DNA of 64,000 nt from Solilutibacter tolerans (GTDB taxonomy: Bacteria; Pseudomonadota; Gammaproteobacteria; Xanthomonadales; Xanthomonadaceae): positions 372,001 through 436,000 of the forward strand of contig NZ_FTLW01000002.1 in the NCBI RefSeq assembly GCF_900155935.1, given 5' to 3'. The notes below the pieces were generated by a model, which had not been told where the DNA came from, did not search any database, and was given only the letters and a program-made list of their open reading frames with translations. The translations under genes were made by a program, and so were the position numbers. Positions 15,123 through 23,950 of the stretch are shown piece after piece (positions within the stretch are counted from its first letter, which is position 1; the number at the start of each line of letters is the position of its first letter).

Positions 15123-17476
15123 GGGCTCAGGGGGGCCGGTACTTTGATTTCGTATTGCTTCGGCGGCTCGGCACCCAAGAGGTGTTGGACAAAGTAATCC
15201 CAACGACGACGCATCACGTAGTAACCATCCTTGCCGAAGCCGTGGCGTGCGTGCGGCAACATCAACAAGTCGAAATCCTTGTTGGCCTTCATCAGCGCAT
15301 CCACCACTTGCAGTGTGGTCTGCGGCGGCACGTTGTCATCCATCATGCCGTGGATGAGATAGAGCTTGCCCTTGAGGTTCTTCGCTCGCGAGGCGTTGTC
15401 CTGGCCGGTGTAGTTGGTCTTGCCGTCGGCTTTCTTTTCCATCAGGCCGTGGTAGCGCTCGGCCCAGTCGTCTTCGTAGGTCAGGTTGTCGTGGTTGCCC
15501 GACTCGGCGATGCCGACCTTGAAGAAGTCCGGATAGGTGAACATCGCGGTGGCGGTCGCGTTGCCGCCGCCCGAGTGGCCCCACATGCCGACGCGATCCA
15601 GGTCGATCCACGGATATTTCGCACCCAGTTGCTTCATGCCGGCGACCTGGTCAGGCAGGGTGTTGTCGATCATGTCGCCGTAATACGCATCCTGGAAGGA
15701 CTTGCTGCGTAGTGGCGTGCCCATGCCGTCGATGGCGACCACGATGAAACCGAGCTCCGCGAGCGCTTGATGGTCGATCTGTGCAGTGGCGAAGCTGCGC
15801 GTGCGGATCGAGCCGACCTGCGGGCCCGGGTAGATGTAGTTGATGATCGGGTACTTCTTCTTGCTGTCGAAATTCGACGGCTTCCACATCATTCCGTAGA
15901 CGTCGGTCTTGCCGTCACGACCCTTGACCGTGAACTTCTCCGGTGCGCGCCAGCCGGCGGCTTCGAGGCGCTTGGTGTCAGCGCGTGCGATTTCCTTCAC
16001 GCTCGCGCCGCTGTCCAGGTTGCGCAGCACCGTTATCGGCGCCGCGCTGCTGGTGGAATAGGTGTCGATGAAGAAGCGGCCCTCATCCGACAGTTGCACT
16101 TTGTGGTCGGCATCTTCGGGGGTGAGCAACTGCACGTCGCCGCCATCAAGGCTCGCTTTGTAGAGATGCGAGAAGTACGGATCACGGCCAGCCTCGCGGC
16201 CCACGCCGGTGAACCACACCGTGCGCGTGGCCGGGTCGAGGCGCACGACCTTGGTCGCATTCCAGTCGCCGCGCGTGACCTGGCGCTTCAGCTTGCCGCT
16301 CGTGAGGTCGTGCAGATACAGATGGCCCCAGTCGGATTTCTGGCTGAACCACAGGAACTCGTTGCTCTCGGGCAGGTAGCGCCACATCACTGAATCGAGT
16401 GCCGGTGCGCTCTGGTACTGGGTGGCGACGGTTTCCTTGAACACCTCGCGGATCGTGCCGGTCGCGGCATCGGCCACCCGCAGCGTGGCGGACTTGTGGC
16501 CGCGATCGGTGCTGACGAAGGCGAGGGTCTTGCCATCCTTTGCCCACTGCACGTCTTCCCAGCCGTCGCTGCATTCGATGTCGTCGCTGCAGGTAGAGCG
16601 GTGCTGGTCAGCCGGCATCTTGAGGCGAACCAGCTTCGGTTTGTTGCCGGTCAGGTCGATGATGACGCGCTCGATCAAGGTGATGTGCTCATCGCCCACG
16701 AACGGGTACTTCCATTGCTCGACCTTGGGCGCACCCACGCCGGTCGCGACCAGCGTCATCGTGCTGGTCTTGCGCTGGTCCTGCTGGAAGGTGGCGATCT
16801 TGTCGGAGCCCGGCGACCACACCAGGATCGCGTTGTCGGTGTGCTTCCAGCCCGCGTTGTCGGTGGCGTAGCCGTAGTCGGTGACGCCATCGGTGGTCAG
16901 CGGGGTTTCCTTGCCGCTGGCGATGTCGCGCAGCCACAGGTTCCAGTCGCGAATGAACGCTTCGCGCTTGCCATCCGGCGACTTCACTGCCGGGCCGTCG
17001 CCCTCCTTCTGCGCGGCCTTCGGTTGCTTGGTGCACACGGCATCGCGCTTGCAGTCGTAGTCGTCACCGCCGAAGTTGAAGCGCAGGCCATCATCAGCGA
17101 GACGCAGGCCACGAAGACGCGCGGCGAAGGTATCGGCATCGACCGGTTTGCCGCTGGCTTCGCCCAGGGCTTTGGCGAGCGATGTCGCATCGGCGAGATC
17201 CACGGGCTGGCCGCTGGCGGCATCGAATCCCATCAAGCGGGACTTGCCGTCACGGGTTTCCACCCACAAGACGCGATCGCCGTTTTGCCACGCCAGCGAC
17301 TGCGCCGCGCCATCGACCAAGGGGTTGAGTTTGTGCGCCAACATCGATTCGGCGCGTGCGTAATCCTCGGCCGTGACCTGCTTGGGTGCGTATGGTGTCT
17401 GCGCGTGGCTCATGGGAGCGAAGAGGGTGAGGGCAAGCACCGAAGCGCAAGCTGAGAGTCGAGCGGGATTGGGCAT
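15119..17476 (-). CDS. Dipeptidyl peptidase IV-type serine peptidase (S9)
   Basis: 785 residues with a Sec signal peptide (cleavage near SHA-QTP, residue 25). The N-terminal part (about 120-510) is the DPP IV beta-propeller; the C-terminal alpha/beta-hydrolase has nucleophile Ser635 in GHSGGG, Asp at about 713-714 in MDDNVPP, and His745 in HARHGFG. Periplasmic or secreted; releases X-Pro/X-Ala dipeptides. One segment (CKRDAVCTKQ and CSDDIECSDG) holds paired Cys likely in disulfides. It is the first gene of the operon with bphO and bphP (ATGA overlap), an unexpected partner for a photoreceptor. Confidence 0.93.
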   Translation of the reverse strand: MPNPARLSACASVLALTLFAPMSHAQTPYAPKQVTAEDYARAESMLAHKLNPLVDGAAQSLAWQNGDRVLWVETRDGKSRLMGFDAASGQPVDLADATSLAKALGEASGKPVDADTFAARLRGLRLADDGLRFNFGGDDYDCKRDAVCTKQPKAAQKEGDGPAVKSPDGKREAFIRDWNLWLRDIASGKETPLTTDGVTDYGYATDNAGWKHTDNAILVWSPGSDKIATFQQDQRKTSTMTLVATGVGAPKVEQWKYPFVGDEHITLIERVIIDLTGNKPKLVRLKMPADQHRSTCSDDIECSDGWEDVQWAKDGKTLAFVSTDRGHKSATLRVADAATGTIREVFKETVATQYQSAPALDSVMWRYLPESNEFLWFSQKSDWGHLYLHDLTSGKLKRQVTRGDWNATKVVRLDPATRTVWFTGVGREAGRDPYFSHLYKASLDGGDVQLLTPEDADHKVQLSDEGRFFIDTYSTSSAAPITVLRNLDSGASVKEIARADTKRLEAAGWRAPEKFTVKGRDGKTDVYGMMWKPSNFDSKKKYPIINYIYPGPQVGSIRTRSFATAQIDHQALAELGFIVVAIDGMGTPLRSKSFQDAYYGDMIDNTLPDQVAGMKQLGAKYPWIDLDRVGMWGHSGGGNATATAMFTYPDFFKVGIAESGNHDNLTYEDDWAERYHGLMEKKADGKTNYTGQDNASRAKNLKGKLYLIHGMMDDNVPPQTTLQVVDALMKANKDFDLLMLPHARHGFGKDGYYVMRRRWDYFVQHLLGAEPPKQYEIKVPAPLSP

Positions 17477-17553
17477 CGGGGCATCCAGTGTCGGCCGCGG
17501 AAAACCCCGATGCTAGCGCGGTCGGGTGATGCAAGCATGTGCAAAAACGGCTA

Positions 17554-17573
17554 CGGCGGGCCAAGGCCCGCCG
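17554..17573 (-). terminator. Rho-independent terminator upstream of the DPP IV gene
   Basis: Stem CGGCGGG / CCCGCCG with a CCAAGG loop (stem can extend by two pairs). On the minus strand it is followed after a few bases by GTTTTTGC. It lies 24 nt past the stop of the small exported protein gene, separating it from the DPP IV operon. Confidence 0.65.
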
Positions 17574-17597
17574 CAGAAAGCGAAAATGAGCGGTGAG

Positions 17598-18026
17598 TCA
17601 GCCTTCGCTTTCGTTGTCCAGTGCGGTCACGCCAAGGTTCGCCTTGATATCGGTGGCGATGAAGCCAATCCAGCCTAGGTAGTTGGGGTGGATGACGCGC
17701 TTGCCCCGCTTCTCGGCATATTCGAGATCGTTGCTGTCGAGGTAGGTGATGCTGACCTGCTTGCTGTCGTAGCCAATGCGGATCTTGGCCATGTGCGTGC
17801 GCAGGTGCAGCGTGCCTTCGATCTCTCCGGACTTGTCCCCGGTGACTTCCCAGCCACGTTGGAGGAGGGCGCGTTTGATTTCCTTGGCTATTTGCTTGTC
17901 GGTCAAGCCGGCCGGGACGTCGATGGGATCTGGGTCGACCAAGGGCGCGGAGCGCGCCATGACCTGACTGGAAAACGCGATGGCGGACAGCGCCGCAAGA
18001 ACAAGAATGAGCGTGACGAAGCGCAT
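17598..18026 (-). CDS. Small exported protein of unknown function
   Basis: 142 residues from ATG 18026, which has a good AAGGGG ribosome-binding site; the frame is open further upstream but without family-like text. N-terminal signal peptide (MRFVTLILVLAALSAIAFS, cleavage near VMA-RSA). The mature region has QIAKEIKRALLQRGWEV, then HLRTHMAKIRIGYDSKQVSITYLDS, a small alpha/beta fold seen in other xanthomonad exported proteins; I do not know a function. Periplasmic. Followed by its own terminator. Confidence 0.7.
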   Translation of the reverse strand: MRFVTLILVLAALSAIAFSSQVMARSAPLVDPDPIDVPAGLTDKQIAKEIKRALLQRGWEVTGDKSGEIEGTLHLRTHMAKIRIGYDSKQVSITYLDSNDLEYAEKRGKRVIHPNYLGWIGFIATDIKANLGVTALDNESEG

Positions 18027-18111
18027 GAAATCCCCTTGTATGAAGGGCCAGCCCCCTGCTGGCCTGTACTCAGGGTAGTCGAGGTATTGAGGGCGAGCTA
18101 GCCCCGAAACC

Positions 18112-18798
18112 TTAGGTGACACGCTCCAGCATGCGTTTGGAGCCGATCAGGCGCGCCCAGCGCGTGCCGATGTCCAGCAGGCATAGATAACCGGCCTCGC
18201 CGGCGATGCGCCACAGGTTGCGTGGAGTAAGGGCCAAGCGGGCTTCGGCGGCGCAGAGTTCGGCCTCGATACCCAATTGTTTGGCGAACTGCCGGCAGCG
18301 CGCCAGGTGATAGCGACTGGTGAGCAAGACGACGGGGCCCTGGTACGCAGCCGCGCGAAGCAAAATACGGGCATTGCGCATGTTCTGCAGGGTGTCGCGC
18401 GATTCGCGCTCCAGGTGCAGCACGGATTCGTCCACCGAGGCCTGGGCGATAAGCGCGGCGCGCGCCAATTCAGCTTCGGTCGGTTGACCATCGGGTCCGC
18501 CGCCCAAGAGCACCATGCGTTCGGGTGCGTGGCTGCGCCAAACCTCGCCGGCACGGGAGATGCGTGCATTGAAATCGGCATCGATCCGCCCGCCCGGCGC
18601 ATGTTTGCCAAATAGCAGCAGGCAGCGTCCGGCGCGGGGTTCGCAAGGCGTGTTGCGCGCCACCCTGAATGCATGAACAAAATAGCCGGCGTACACCAGT
18701 CCTGCGCTGAGCACGCAGGCCGTCAGCGCAACTCCGCCGACATGCAAGACGTCGCGGTCGATCATGATGGAAGCGCGGTGTGCGATGCGGCTGCTCAT
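18112..18798 (-). CDS. YdcF/SanA-type DUF218 membrane protein
   Basis: 228 residues from ATG 18798; longer starts up to 18876 and a shorter one at 18765 are possible, but the longest would leave almost no room for the promoter of the divergent ketosynthase gene. One N-terminal transmembrane helix, then a DUF218 domain with LLLFGK at the start (PGG and ARISRAGEVW), MVLLGGGPDG, the E-x-S-x-D-T-x-x-N segment ESRDTLQNMRNA, and LLTSRYHLARCRQF. DUF218 proteins act in envelope metabolism, but substrates are mostly unknown. It is divergent from the pigment cluster and may belong to it. Confidence 0.75.
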   Translation of the reverse strand: MSSRIAHRASIMIDRDVLHVGGVALTACVLSAGLVYAGYFVHAFRVARNTPCEPRAGRCLLLFGKHAPGGRIDADFNARISRAGEVWRSHAPERMVLLGGGPDGQPTEAELARAALIAQASVDESVLHLERESRDTLQNMRNARILLRAAAYQGPVVLLTSRYHLARCRQFAKQLGIEAELCAAEARLALTPRNLWRIAGEAGYLCLLDIGTRWARLIGSKRMLERVT

Positions 18799-18895
18799 TT
18801 CAATGTGAATCTTAAGCCCCCGGGCGGCGCAATGCAGTACTGGCCGCGGTGCCGCCATCGCTATACTTCCGGCCATACGCCTACTCGGTAATTCC

Positions 18896-20128
18896 GTGTC
18901 TCAAACCCCATTCGCGCCGACCACAGTCATGGCGCCGCTTGCTGTGACCCACTACACCGCGACCAGTGCACTGGGGCGTGGCCGTGCAGCGCATTTGGCG
19001 GCATTGCAAGCAGGCAAGAGCGGCTTGCGGGCGAATGATTTCGGTCCCTTGAAAGCGGGCGCGCCGTTGCCGACATGGATTGGTCGCGTAGATGGACTCG
19101 AGGCTGCGCCTCTGCCAGAAGCCTTGGCAGAATGGGAGTGCCGCAATAACCGTCTCGCCTGGTTGGCCCTGAATCAGGACGGTCTGTTTGAAGCCGCGAA
19201 AGCCGCAGGTGAACGCCACGGTGCGACGCGCGTGGCGGTTGTCGTTGGCACGTCCACCGCCAGCATCGGCGAAACTGAGGACGCTTACGCGGACCTGACC
19301 GACGATGGCCAGCTTCAGCCCCAGATGCGCCGCCCCAAAATTCATACACCGCATTCGCTGGGCAATTTCGTCCAGGTAGCGACCGGTCTGACGGGCCCAT
19401 GCATCACCGTGGCGACCGCGTGCTCGTCCAGCGCGAAAGTGTTTGCGCAAGCGGCGCGATTGATTGAAGCCGGTATCGTCGATGCAGCCTTGGTCGGTGG
19501 CGTCGACACCTTGTGTGGCAGTGTGCTGTACGGCTTCAACGCGCTGGGCCTGGTATCGAAGAACCCCTGCATGCCATTCGATGCACGCCGCGATGGATTG
19601 TCGCTGGGTGAGGCTGGTGGTTTCGCACTACTTGAGCGGGCAGGAGTGGGTGATGCGGCTTCTCTCCACTTGTTGGGTTATGGCGAATCCAGTGATGCCC
19701 ACCACATGTCCGCGCCACATCCCGAAGGCCTGGGAGCACAGTTGACGATGCGCGACGCCCTCGCGCGTGCGGGCGTAGCCGCGGCCGATGTGGGCTACCT
19801 CAACCTGCACGGCACCTCTACACCTGCGAATGACAGTGTCGAAGCGAAGGCAGTGAAGACGCTGTTCCCGGGCAGCTTGCATGCGAGCTCCACCAAGGGC
19901 TGGACCGGCCATACGCTGGGCGCTGCGGGCATCGTCGAATCCACCATTGCGCTCTTGGCACTGCAGCACGGCTTCTTGCCAGGCACGCTCAATAGCGATC
20001 AGCCTGATCCCGAATGCGGCCCGCAAATCCGCTTCGCATCGCAAAGCAAACCGATTGGCTATGCGATGAACAATTCGTTCGGCTTCGGTGGCAACAATTG
20101 CTCGCTTTTGTTTGGAGTGGTGCCATGA
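18896..20128 (+). CDS. Beta-ketoacyl-ACP synthase of the aryl-polyene/xanthomonadin cluster
   Basis: 410 residues starting at GTG 18896. The thiolase-fold catalytic triad is complete: Cys176 in TVATACSSSA, His305 in NLHGTSTPAND, His339 in KGWTGHTLGAAG; the C-terminus has NNSFGFGGNN. This is a FabF-like condensing enzyme that extends the polyene chain from malonyl-ACP. The stop overlaps the next gene as ATGA, and that gene is a Cys-less partner, so the pair probably forms a KS/CLF heterodimer as in type II polyketide synthases. First gene of a four-gene plus-strand unit. Confidence 0.93.
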   Translation: MSQTPFAPTTVMAPLAVTHYTATSALGRGRAAHLAALQAGKSGLRANDFGPLKAGAPLPTWIGRVDGLEAAPLPEALAEWECRNNRLAWLALNQDGLFEAAKAAGERHGATRVAVVVGTSTASIGETEDAYADLTDDGQLQPQMRRPKIHTPHSLGNFVQVATGLTGPCITVATACSSSAKVFAQAARLIEAGIVDAALVGGVDTLCGSVLYGFNALGLVSKNPCMPFDARRDGLSLGEAGGFALLERAGVGDAASLHLLGYGESSDAHHMSAPHPEGLGAQLTMRDALARAGVAAADVGYLNLHGTSTPANDSVEAKAVKTLFPGSLHASSTKGWTGHTLGAAGIVESTIALLALQHGFLPGTLNSDQPDPECGPQIRFASQSKPIGYAMNNSFGFGGNNCSLLFGVVP

Positions 20129-20913
20129 CCGCGCTCAGTGCCCGCATCGAAGGCATCGGCTACTGGTCGAAAGGATTGCCTTCGTGGCGCGATGCAGTCG
20201 CGTTCGTGCAGGACGGAGTATTGCCCGAGAACGCTCCCGCGCGACCTTCGCCGCAATTGCTGGCCGCGAATGAGCGTCGTCGCGCACCTGAATCCGTCGC
20301 CGTTGCATTGGAAGTCGCTTTGGCTGCATGTGAAGCAGCTGGCCGCGATCCGGCCACGCTGCCATCGGTATTCGCATCGACTCACGGCGATCTTGGTATT
20401 ACCGATTACATGAGCGAGATCTTGGCGGGCGACGATCATGCCTCCATCTCGCCTACCAAATTTCATAACTCCGTACACAACGCCGCGGCCGGTTACTGGA
20501 CGATAGGCGCGGGCTGCATGCATCCCGCCACCGCCCTTTCTGCATACGACGCCAGCTTCGCGCAAGGTTTGCTGGAAGCGATGGTGCAGCTGGCCACCGG
20601 CAACCACGCCGTGTTGCTGGTCGCCTACGACACGGCGGCGGTCGGCCCGTTGATGTCGGTACATCAGGCCACCGGCACATTGGGCGGCGCATTGTTGCTG
20701 GCCGGCGGCGATGGCGCCGGGCGCAGCATTGCCGTACGCCTGGGGGATGCCGATGCATCGCCAGCCAAGGGTGCGCTTGCGATCCGCGAAGCAGGCAATG
20801 CCATGCCCCCGATGCTGCCGGTGTTCGACGTCTTGGCGCACGACCATGCCGCTTCGCTCCAGATCGATGCAGGCGCGGGCCGCGCGTTGCATATCGACAT
20901 CGGCCCGGCCTGA
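20125..20913 (+). CDS. Beta-ketoacyl synthase chain-length-factor-like protein
   Basis: 262 residues from the ATG at 20125 that overlaps the ketosynthase stop; the frame is open upstream inside that gene but this start is clear. The protein matches the N-terminal ketosynthase-like family (KS-like fold) of aryl-polyene clusters: ASTHGDLGITDYM, SPTKFHNSVHNAAAGYWTIG. In the region where a ketosynthase has its active-site Cys (TACSSS) it has ATALSAYDAS, so no nucleophile; it also lacks the C-terminal half. Expected role: non-catalytic partner that sets polyene length. Confidence 0.87.
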   Translation: MTALSARIEGIGYWSKGLPSWRDAVAFVQDGVLPENAPARPSPQLLAANERRRAPESVAVALEVALAACEAAGRDPATLPSVFASTHGDLGITDYMSEILAGDDHASISPTKFHNSVHNAAAGYWTIGAGCMHPATALSAYDASFAQGLLEAMVQLATGNHAVLLVAYDTAAVGPLMSVHQATGTLGGALLLAGGDGAGRSIAVRLGDADASPAKGALAIREAGNAMPPMLPVFDVLAHDHAASLQIDAGAGRALHIDIGPA

Positions 20914-20928
20914 CCGCAGGATGCTTTC

Positions 20929-21738
20929 GTGACTTACGACCGACACAACATTGCCATCATCATCCCCGCGCTTAACGAGCGCCTGCGCATCCGTGAAGTG
21001 GTGGAGGGCGCGCTGCGCCACGCCGAGCGCGTGATCGTGATCGATGATGGTTCCGACGATGGCACCGGTGAAGCCCTCCATGATTTGCCGATCACCTTGC
21101 TTCGCCACGAAACAAGGCAGGGCAAAGGAGCTTCGCTCCGCGATGGTTTCGAAGAGGCGTTGCGTCAGGGCGTGGCTGCAGCGATCAGCATGGATGGCGA
21201 TGGACAGCACAGCGCTGACGATATTCCACGCCTGATCGATGCCGGCAATCGTCGCCCGGGCTGGATCGTGATTGGTGCGCGTTTGCGTAAACGGTCGCAG
21301 CAACCCACGTATCGACGGCTTGCCAATGAATTCGGTGATTGGGGCGTGGCCTGGGGCACCGGCTACCAGATTGCCGACAGCCAAAGTGGGCAGCGTTTGT
21401 ATCCCGCCAATGTAATGGCGCTAGGCGATGTGCCCGGCGAAGATTTTGTCTACGAGGCGCAGATTCTCATGTCTGCCGCGCAGCAGCTCGGTGTGCGCTG
21501 CGTGTCGATCCCGATCGAAGCGCGCTATGCCGATGTGCACGGCGATCAGCAGTTTCGCCCCAGCCACTTCAAGCCGCTCAAGGATTTCAGCCGCATCACT
21601 TCGCACATCGTCTGGCAGTGCCTGAAGCGCGGCGGTGTGCCTGCGGTGTATCGCAGCATTCGCAATCAGCCTCCGGTGATCGATGATGCGGATGGTGTGC
21701 TGCTTGCGCCTTCTGCGCATGTACGACAGGCAGGCTGA
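20929..21738 (+). CDS. Family 2 glycosyltransferase in the pigment cluster
   Basis: 269 residues starting at GTG 20929. GT-A fold: IAIIIPALNER at the N-terminus, VIVIDDGSDDGT (nucleotide binding), and the metal-binding MDGDGQH near residue 88. No transmembrane helices, so cytoplasmic or peripheral. GT2 genes of this kind are regular members of aryl-polyene clusters, where they may attach or build a polar head group; the sugar is unknown. 15 nt after the CLF-like gene and 2 nt before the halogenase-like gene. Confidence 0.88.
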   Translation: MTYDRHNIAIIIPALNERLRIREVVEGALRHAERVIVIDDGSDDGTGEALHDLPITLLRHETRQGKGASLRDGFEEALRQGVAAAISMDGDGQHSADDIPRLIDAGNRRPGWIVIGARLRKRSQQPTYRRLANEFGDWGVAWGTGYQIADSQSGQRLYPANVMALGDVPGEDFVYEAQILMSAAQQLGVRCVSIPIEARYADVHGDQQFRPSHFKPLKDFSRITSHIVWQCLKRGGVPAVYRSIRNQPPVIDDADGVLLAPSAHVRQAG

Positions 21739-21740
21739 TC

Positions 21741-23357
21741 GTGGCCATCGAAACACGTGATGTCCTCATCCTAGGCGGTGGCCTGGCCGGGTTGACGTTG
21801 GCGTTGCAGCTGCAGCAACAAGATGCCGCTCTGAGCATTCGCGTCATCGAGCGACGCTCGCATCCGGTGCCCGAGGCGGCGTTCAAGGTGGGGGAATCCA
21901 CCGTCGAGATTGGCGCGCATTATTTCGCCCATGTGCTTGGTCTGCGCGATCACCTCAATGATGAGCACATCCGCAAGTTCGGCTTTAGGTTCTTCTTCTC
22001 CGACCGCAGCGAAAATATAGATCGATGCACGGAGCTTGGCGTCAGTCGCTTGCTGCCGACACCATCGTGGCAGATTGATCGCGGCCGTTTCGAAAACCAT
22101 CTGGGTGAGTTGGCGCGTGAACGCGGCATCGAATTCGTGGATGCCGCTACTGTGCGCGGCATCGAGTTGGGTGAAGGCGCGGCGTCGCACCAGGTGCGTT
22201 ACGCGCAAGGCGAAGACGAGCATCAGGTCGAATCGCGCTGGTTGATCGATGCTTCAGGTCGCGCGGGCTTGCTCAAGCGCAAGCTGGGCTTGGCCAAGAC
22301 GAATGCGCATGATGTCAATTCATCCTGGTGGCGCGTGGAAGGTTTCGTGCAGCCCAAGCAGTGGTCCAGTGATGAGGCTTGGCTGTCGCGTTGCGATCCG
22401 CCGGATCGTTGGCGCTCGACCAATCACTTGTGCGGTCCGGGTTATTGGGTGTGGATGATTCCGCTTTCCTCCAACGCGCATTCGATCGGCATCGTCGCTG
22501 ATGAAGCGTTGCATCCGCTGTCCACGATCAATACGCATGACAAGGCGATGGCGTGGATGCGCGAGCACCAGCCGCAGCTCGCTGCGACGCTCGACAAGCC
22601 GGAGTATGGATTGTTGGATTTCATGTTCATGCGCCATTTTTCGCATGAGTGCATGCAGCTCTATTCCGACAAACGCTGGGCAATCACGGGTGAAGCCGGC
22701 CTGTTCGCCGACCCGTATTACTCGCCTGGCAGCGACTTCATCGCCATTTCCAACACATTCATTACCGACCTCATCGCCAAGGATCGCGCGGGGCAATCGA
22801 TAGGTGCCCATGCGGCGGTGTATCAGCAATTGCTGCAGTCTTTCTACGACAACACCATGTTGCTGTATCAGGATCAGTATCCATTGTTCGGCAATGCACG
22901 CGTGATGCCGGTGAAGGTAATCTGGGACTACGCCTATTACTGGGCCGCGCTTGCGCCGCTATACATGTCGGGGCGAATCACTTCGTTGTCGATGCTTGGT
23001 CGTTTACGTTCGCAGCTGGAGCGAGCCAGTGGACTCAATGCAGCGATGCAGCCTTTTCTCCGTGCCTGGGCCGAAGCGGATGACTACGGTGCGCCAGAAG
23101 ATGGGCGCCTGCTGGATCAATACGTGATTGGCTGGTTCCATGAAATGAACCGATCCTTGCGCGATGCGCAAGAAGATGATGCGTTTGCACAACGTATCGC
23201 CGGCAACGTGAAGTTGATGGAGCGCTTAGCGAAAGAAATTGTCGACCATGTGCGTGCCATGCATTCCGAGATCGACTCGGGCGAATTGATGGCGATGCTC
23301 GACGACGTGGAAGTCGGTGAACCGATGTTGCCGCAAGCTTGGTATGCCGCGACTTGA
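21741..23357 (+). CDS. FAD-dependent halogenase-like protein (tryptophan-halogenase family)
   Basis: 538 residues from GTG 21741. FAD-binding GGGLAGLT at about 12-19, family motif GES at 51-53, a Lys at residue 79 (HIRKFGF) in the place where PrnA/RebH carry the catalytic Lys79, and an exact WxWxIP (WVWMIP) near residue 236. These are the hallmarks separating flavin halogenases from monooxygenases. The C-terminal domain (about 380-538) is helical. Xanthomonadins are brominated, so bromination of the aryl head is a natural guess, but related proteins in pigment clusters are not all proven halogenases. Needs a flavin reductase not seen here. Confidence 0.82.
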   Translation: MAIETRDVLILGGGLAGLTLALQLQQQDAALSIRVIERRSHPVPEAAFKVGESTVEIGAHYFAHVLGLRDHLNDEHIRKFGFRFFFSDRSENIDRCTELGVSRLLPTPSWQIDRGRFENHLGELARERGIEFVDAATVRGIELGEGAASHQVRYAQGEDEHQVESRWLIDASGRAGLLKRKLGLAKTNAHDVNSSWWRVEGFVQPKQWSSDEAWLSRCDPPDRWRSTNHLCGPGYWVWMIPLSSNAHSIGIVADEALHPLSTINTHDKAMAWMREHQPQLAATLDKPEYGLLDFMFMRHFSHECMQLYSDKRWAITGEAGLFADPYYSPGSDFIAISNTFITDLIAKDRAGQSIGAHAAVYQQLLQSFYDNTMLLYQDQYPLFGNARVMPVKVIWDYAYYWAALAPLYMSGRITSLSMLGRLRSQLERASGLNAAMQPFLRAWAEADDYGAPEDGRLLDQYVIGWFHEMNRSLRDAQEDDAFAQRIAGNVKLMERLAKEIVDHVRAMHSEIDSGELMAMLDDVEVGEPMLPQAWYAAT

Positions 23358-23367
23358 TTCGCGAACG

Positions 23368-23395
23368 AAGAAGGGCACCATGAGGCGCCCTTCTT
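23368..23395. terminator. Hairpin between convergent pigment-cluster units
   Basis: 9-bp perfect stem AAGAAGGGC / GCCCTTCTT with a 10-nt loop, starting 11 nt after the halogenase-like stop and 26 nt before the end of the convergent minus-strand operon. The arm itself ends in TTCTT; there is no long T-run, so it may act in both directions but not strongly. Confidence 0.6.
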
Positions 23396-23420
23396 GTATG
23401 CACTTGGGGCATGAGCGGAC

Positions 23421-23918
23421 TTAATCGCCCAGCGCTGCGCCGTCTCGTGGGTCTTTCAACCAGCCGCCCACGTCTTGACCAAGCACCTCGACGGTGCGAC
23501 CAAGCACCGAACAAGAGCCTTTGAAGCCACCGAAGGCGCCACCCATGGAGTTGCGCCGTGCCTTGAAACTGGCCACTTTCTTGCCATTATCGAAAAGCGT
23601 GCCTTTGATCTTGGCGAACTTCTGATGCCCCATCCAGGCATTGCCCATACTGACTGCATCGGTGATGGTCACTTCCAGCACGCGACCGCTACTCTTGCTG
23701 GCCTCACCATCGACCAGTTCGACTGGAACAGTGCTGTACTGCTTGATGAAACCTGCAAGCTGGGTGCCCAAGGGGCATTCGGTCTTGATCGTGTCCGAGA
23801 TGTCATTGTCCTCGGCATAGGGAATAGTGCTTTGCACCTTGACGGTTTGCTGTGCCAGAACGGGTGTCGCGAACGCGCATGCGGCCAGCAACACAAATCC
23901 CAATGTCTTCTTGTGCAT
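23421..23918 (-). CDS. Secreted protein of unknown function, last gene of pigment operon
   Basis: 165 residues from ATG 23918, which has an AAGGAGAG ribosome-binding site. Signal peptide MHKKTLGFVLLAACAFATPVLA, cleavage near LAQ (residue 23). The mature part has two Cys (one in TECPLG, one in GSCSVLG), a VLEVTITDAVSMGNAW segment and a Gly-rich stretch MGGAFGGFKG. I do not recognise the family. It lies 32 nt after the ketoreductase gene and so likely belongs to the long minus-strand unit; predicted periplasmic. Confidence 0.65.
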   Translation of the reverse strand: MHKKTLGFVLLAACAFATPVLAQQTVKVQSTIPYAEDNDISDTIKTECPLGTQLAGFIKQYSTVPVELVDGEASKSSGRVLEVTITDAVSMGNAWMGHQKFAKIKGTLFDNGKKVASFKARRNSMGGAFGGFKGSCSVLGRTVEVLGQDVGGWLKDPRDGAALGD

Positions 23919-23950
23919 TCCACACTCTCCTTGTTGATGAATGTTCAGGG

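Noticed and set aside
20059-21384. Minus-strand open frame of 441 codons across CLF-like and GT2 genes
   Set aside because: Both sense genes have clear motifs; the antisense frame is a high-GC artefact.
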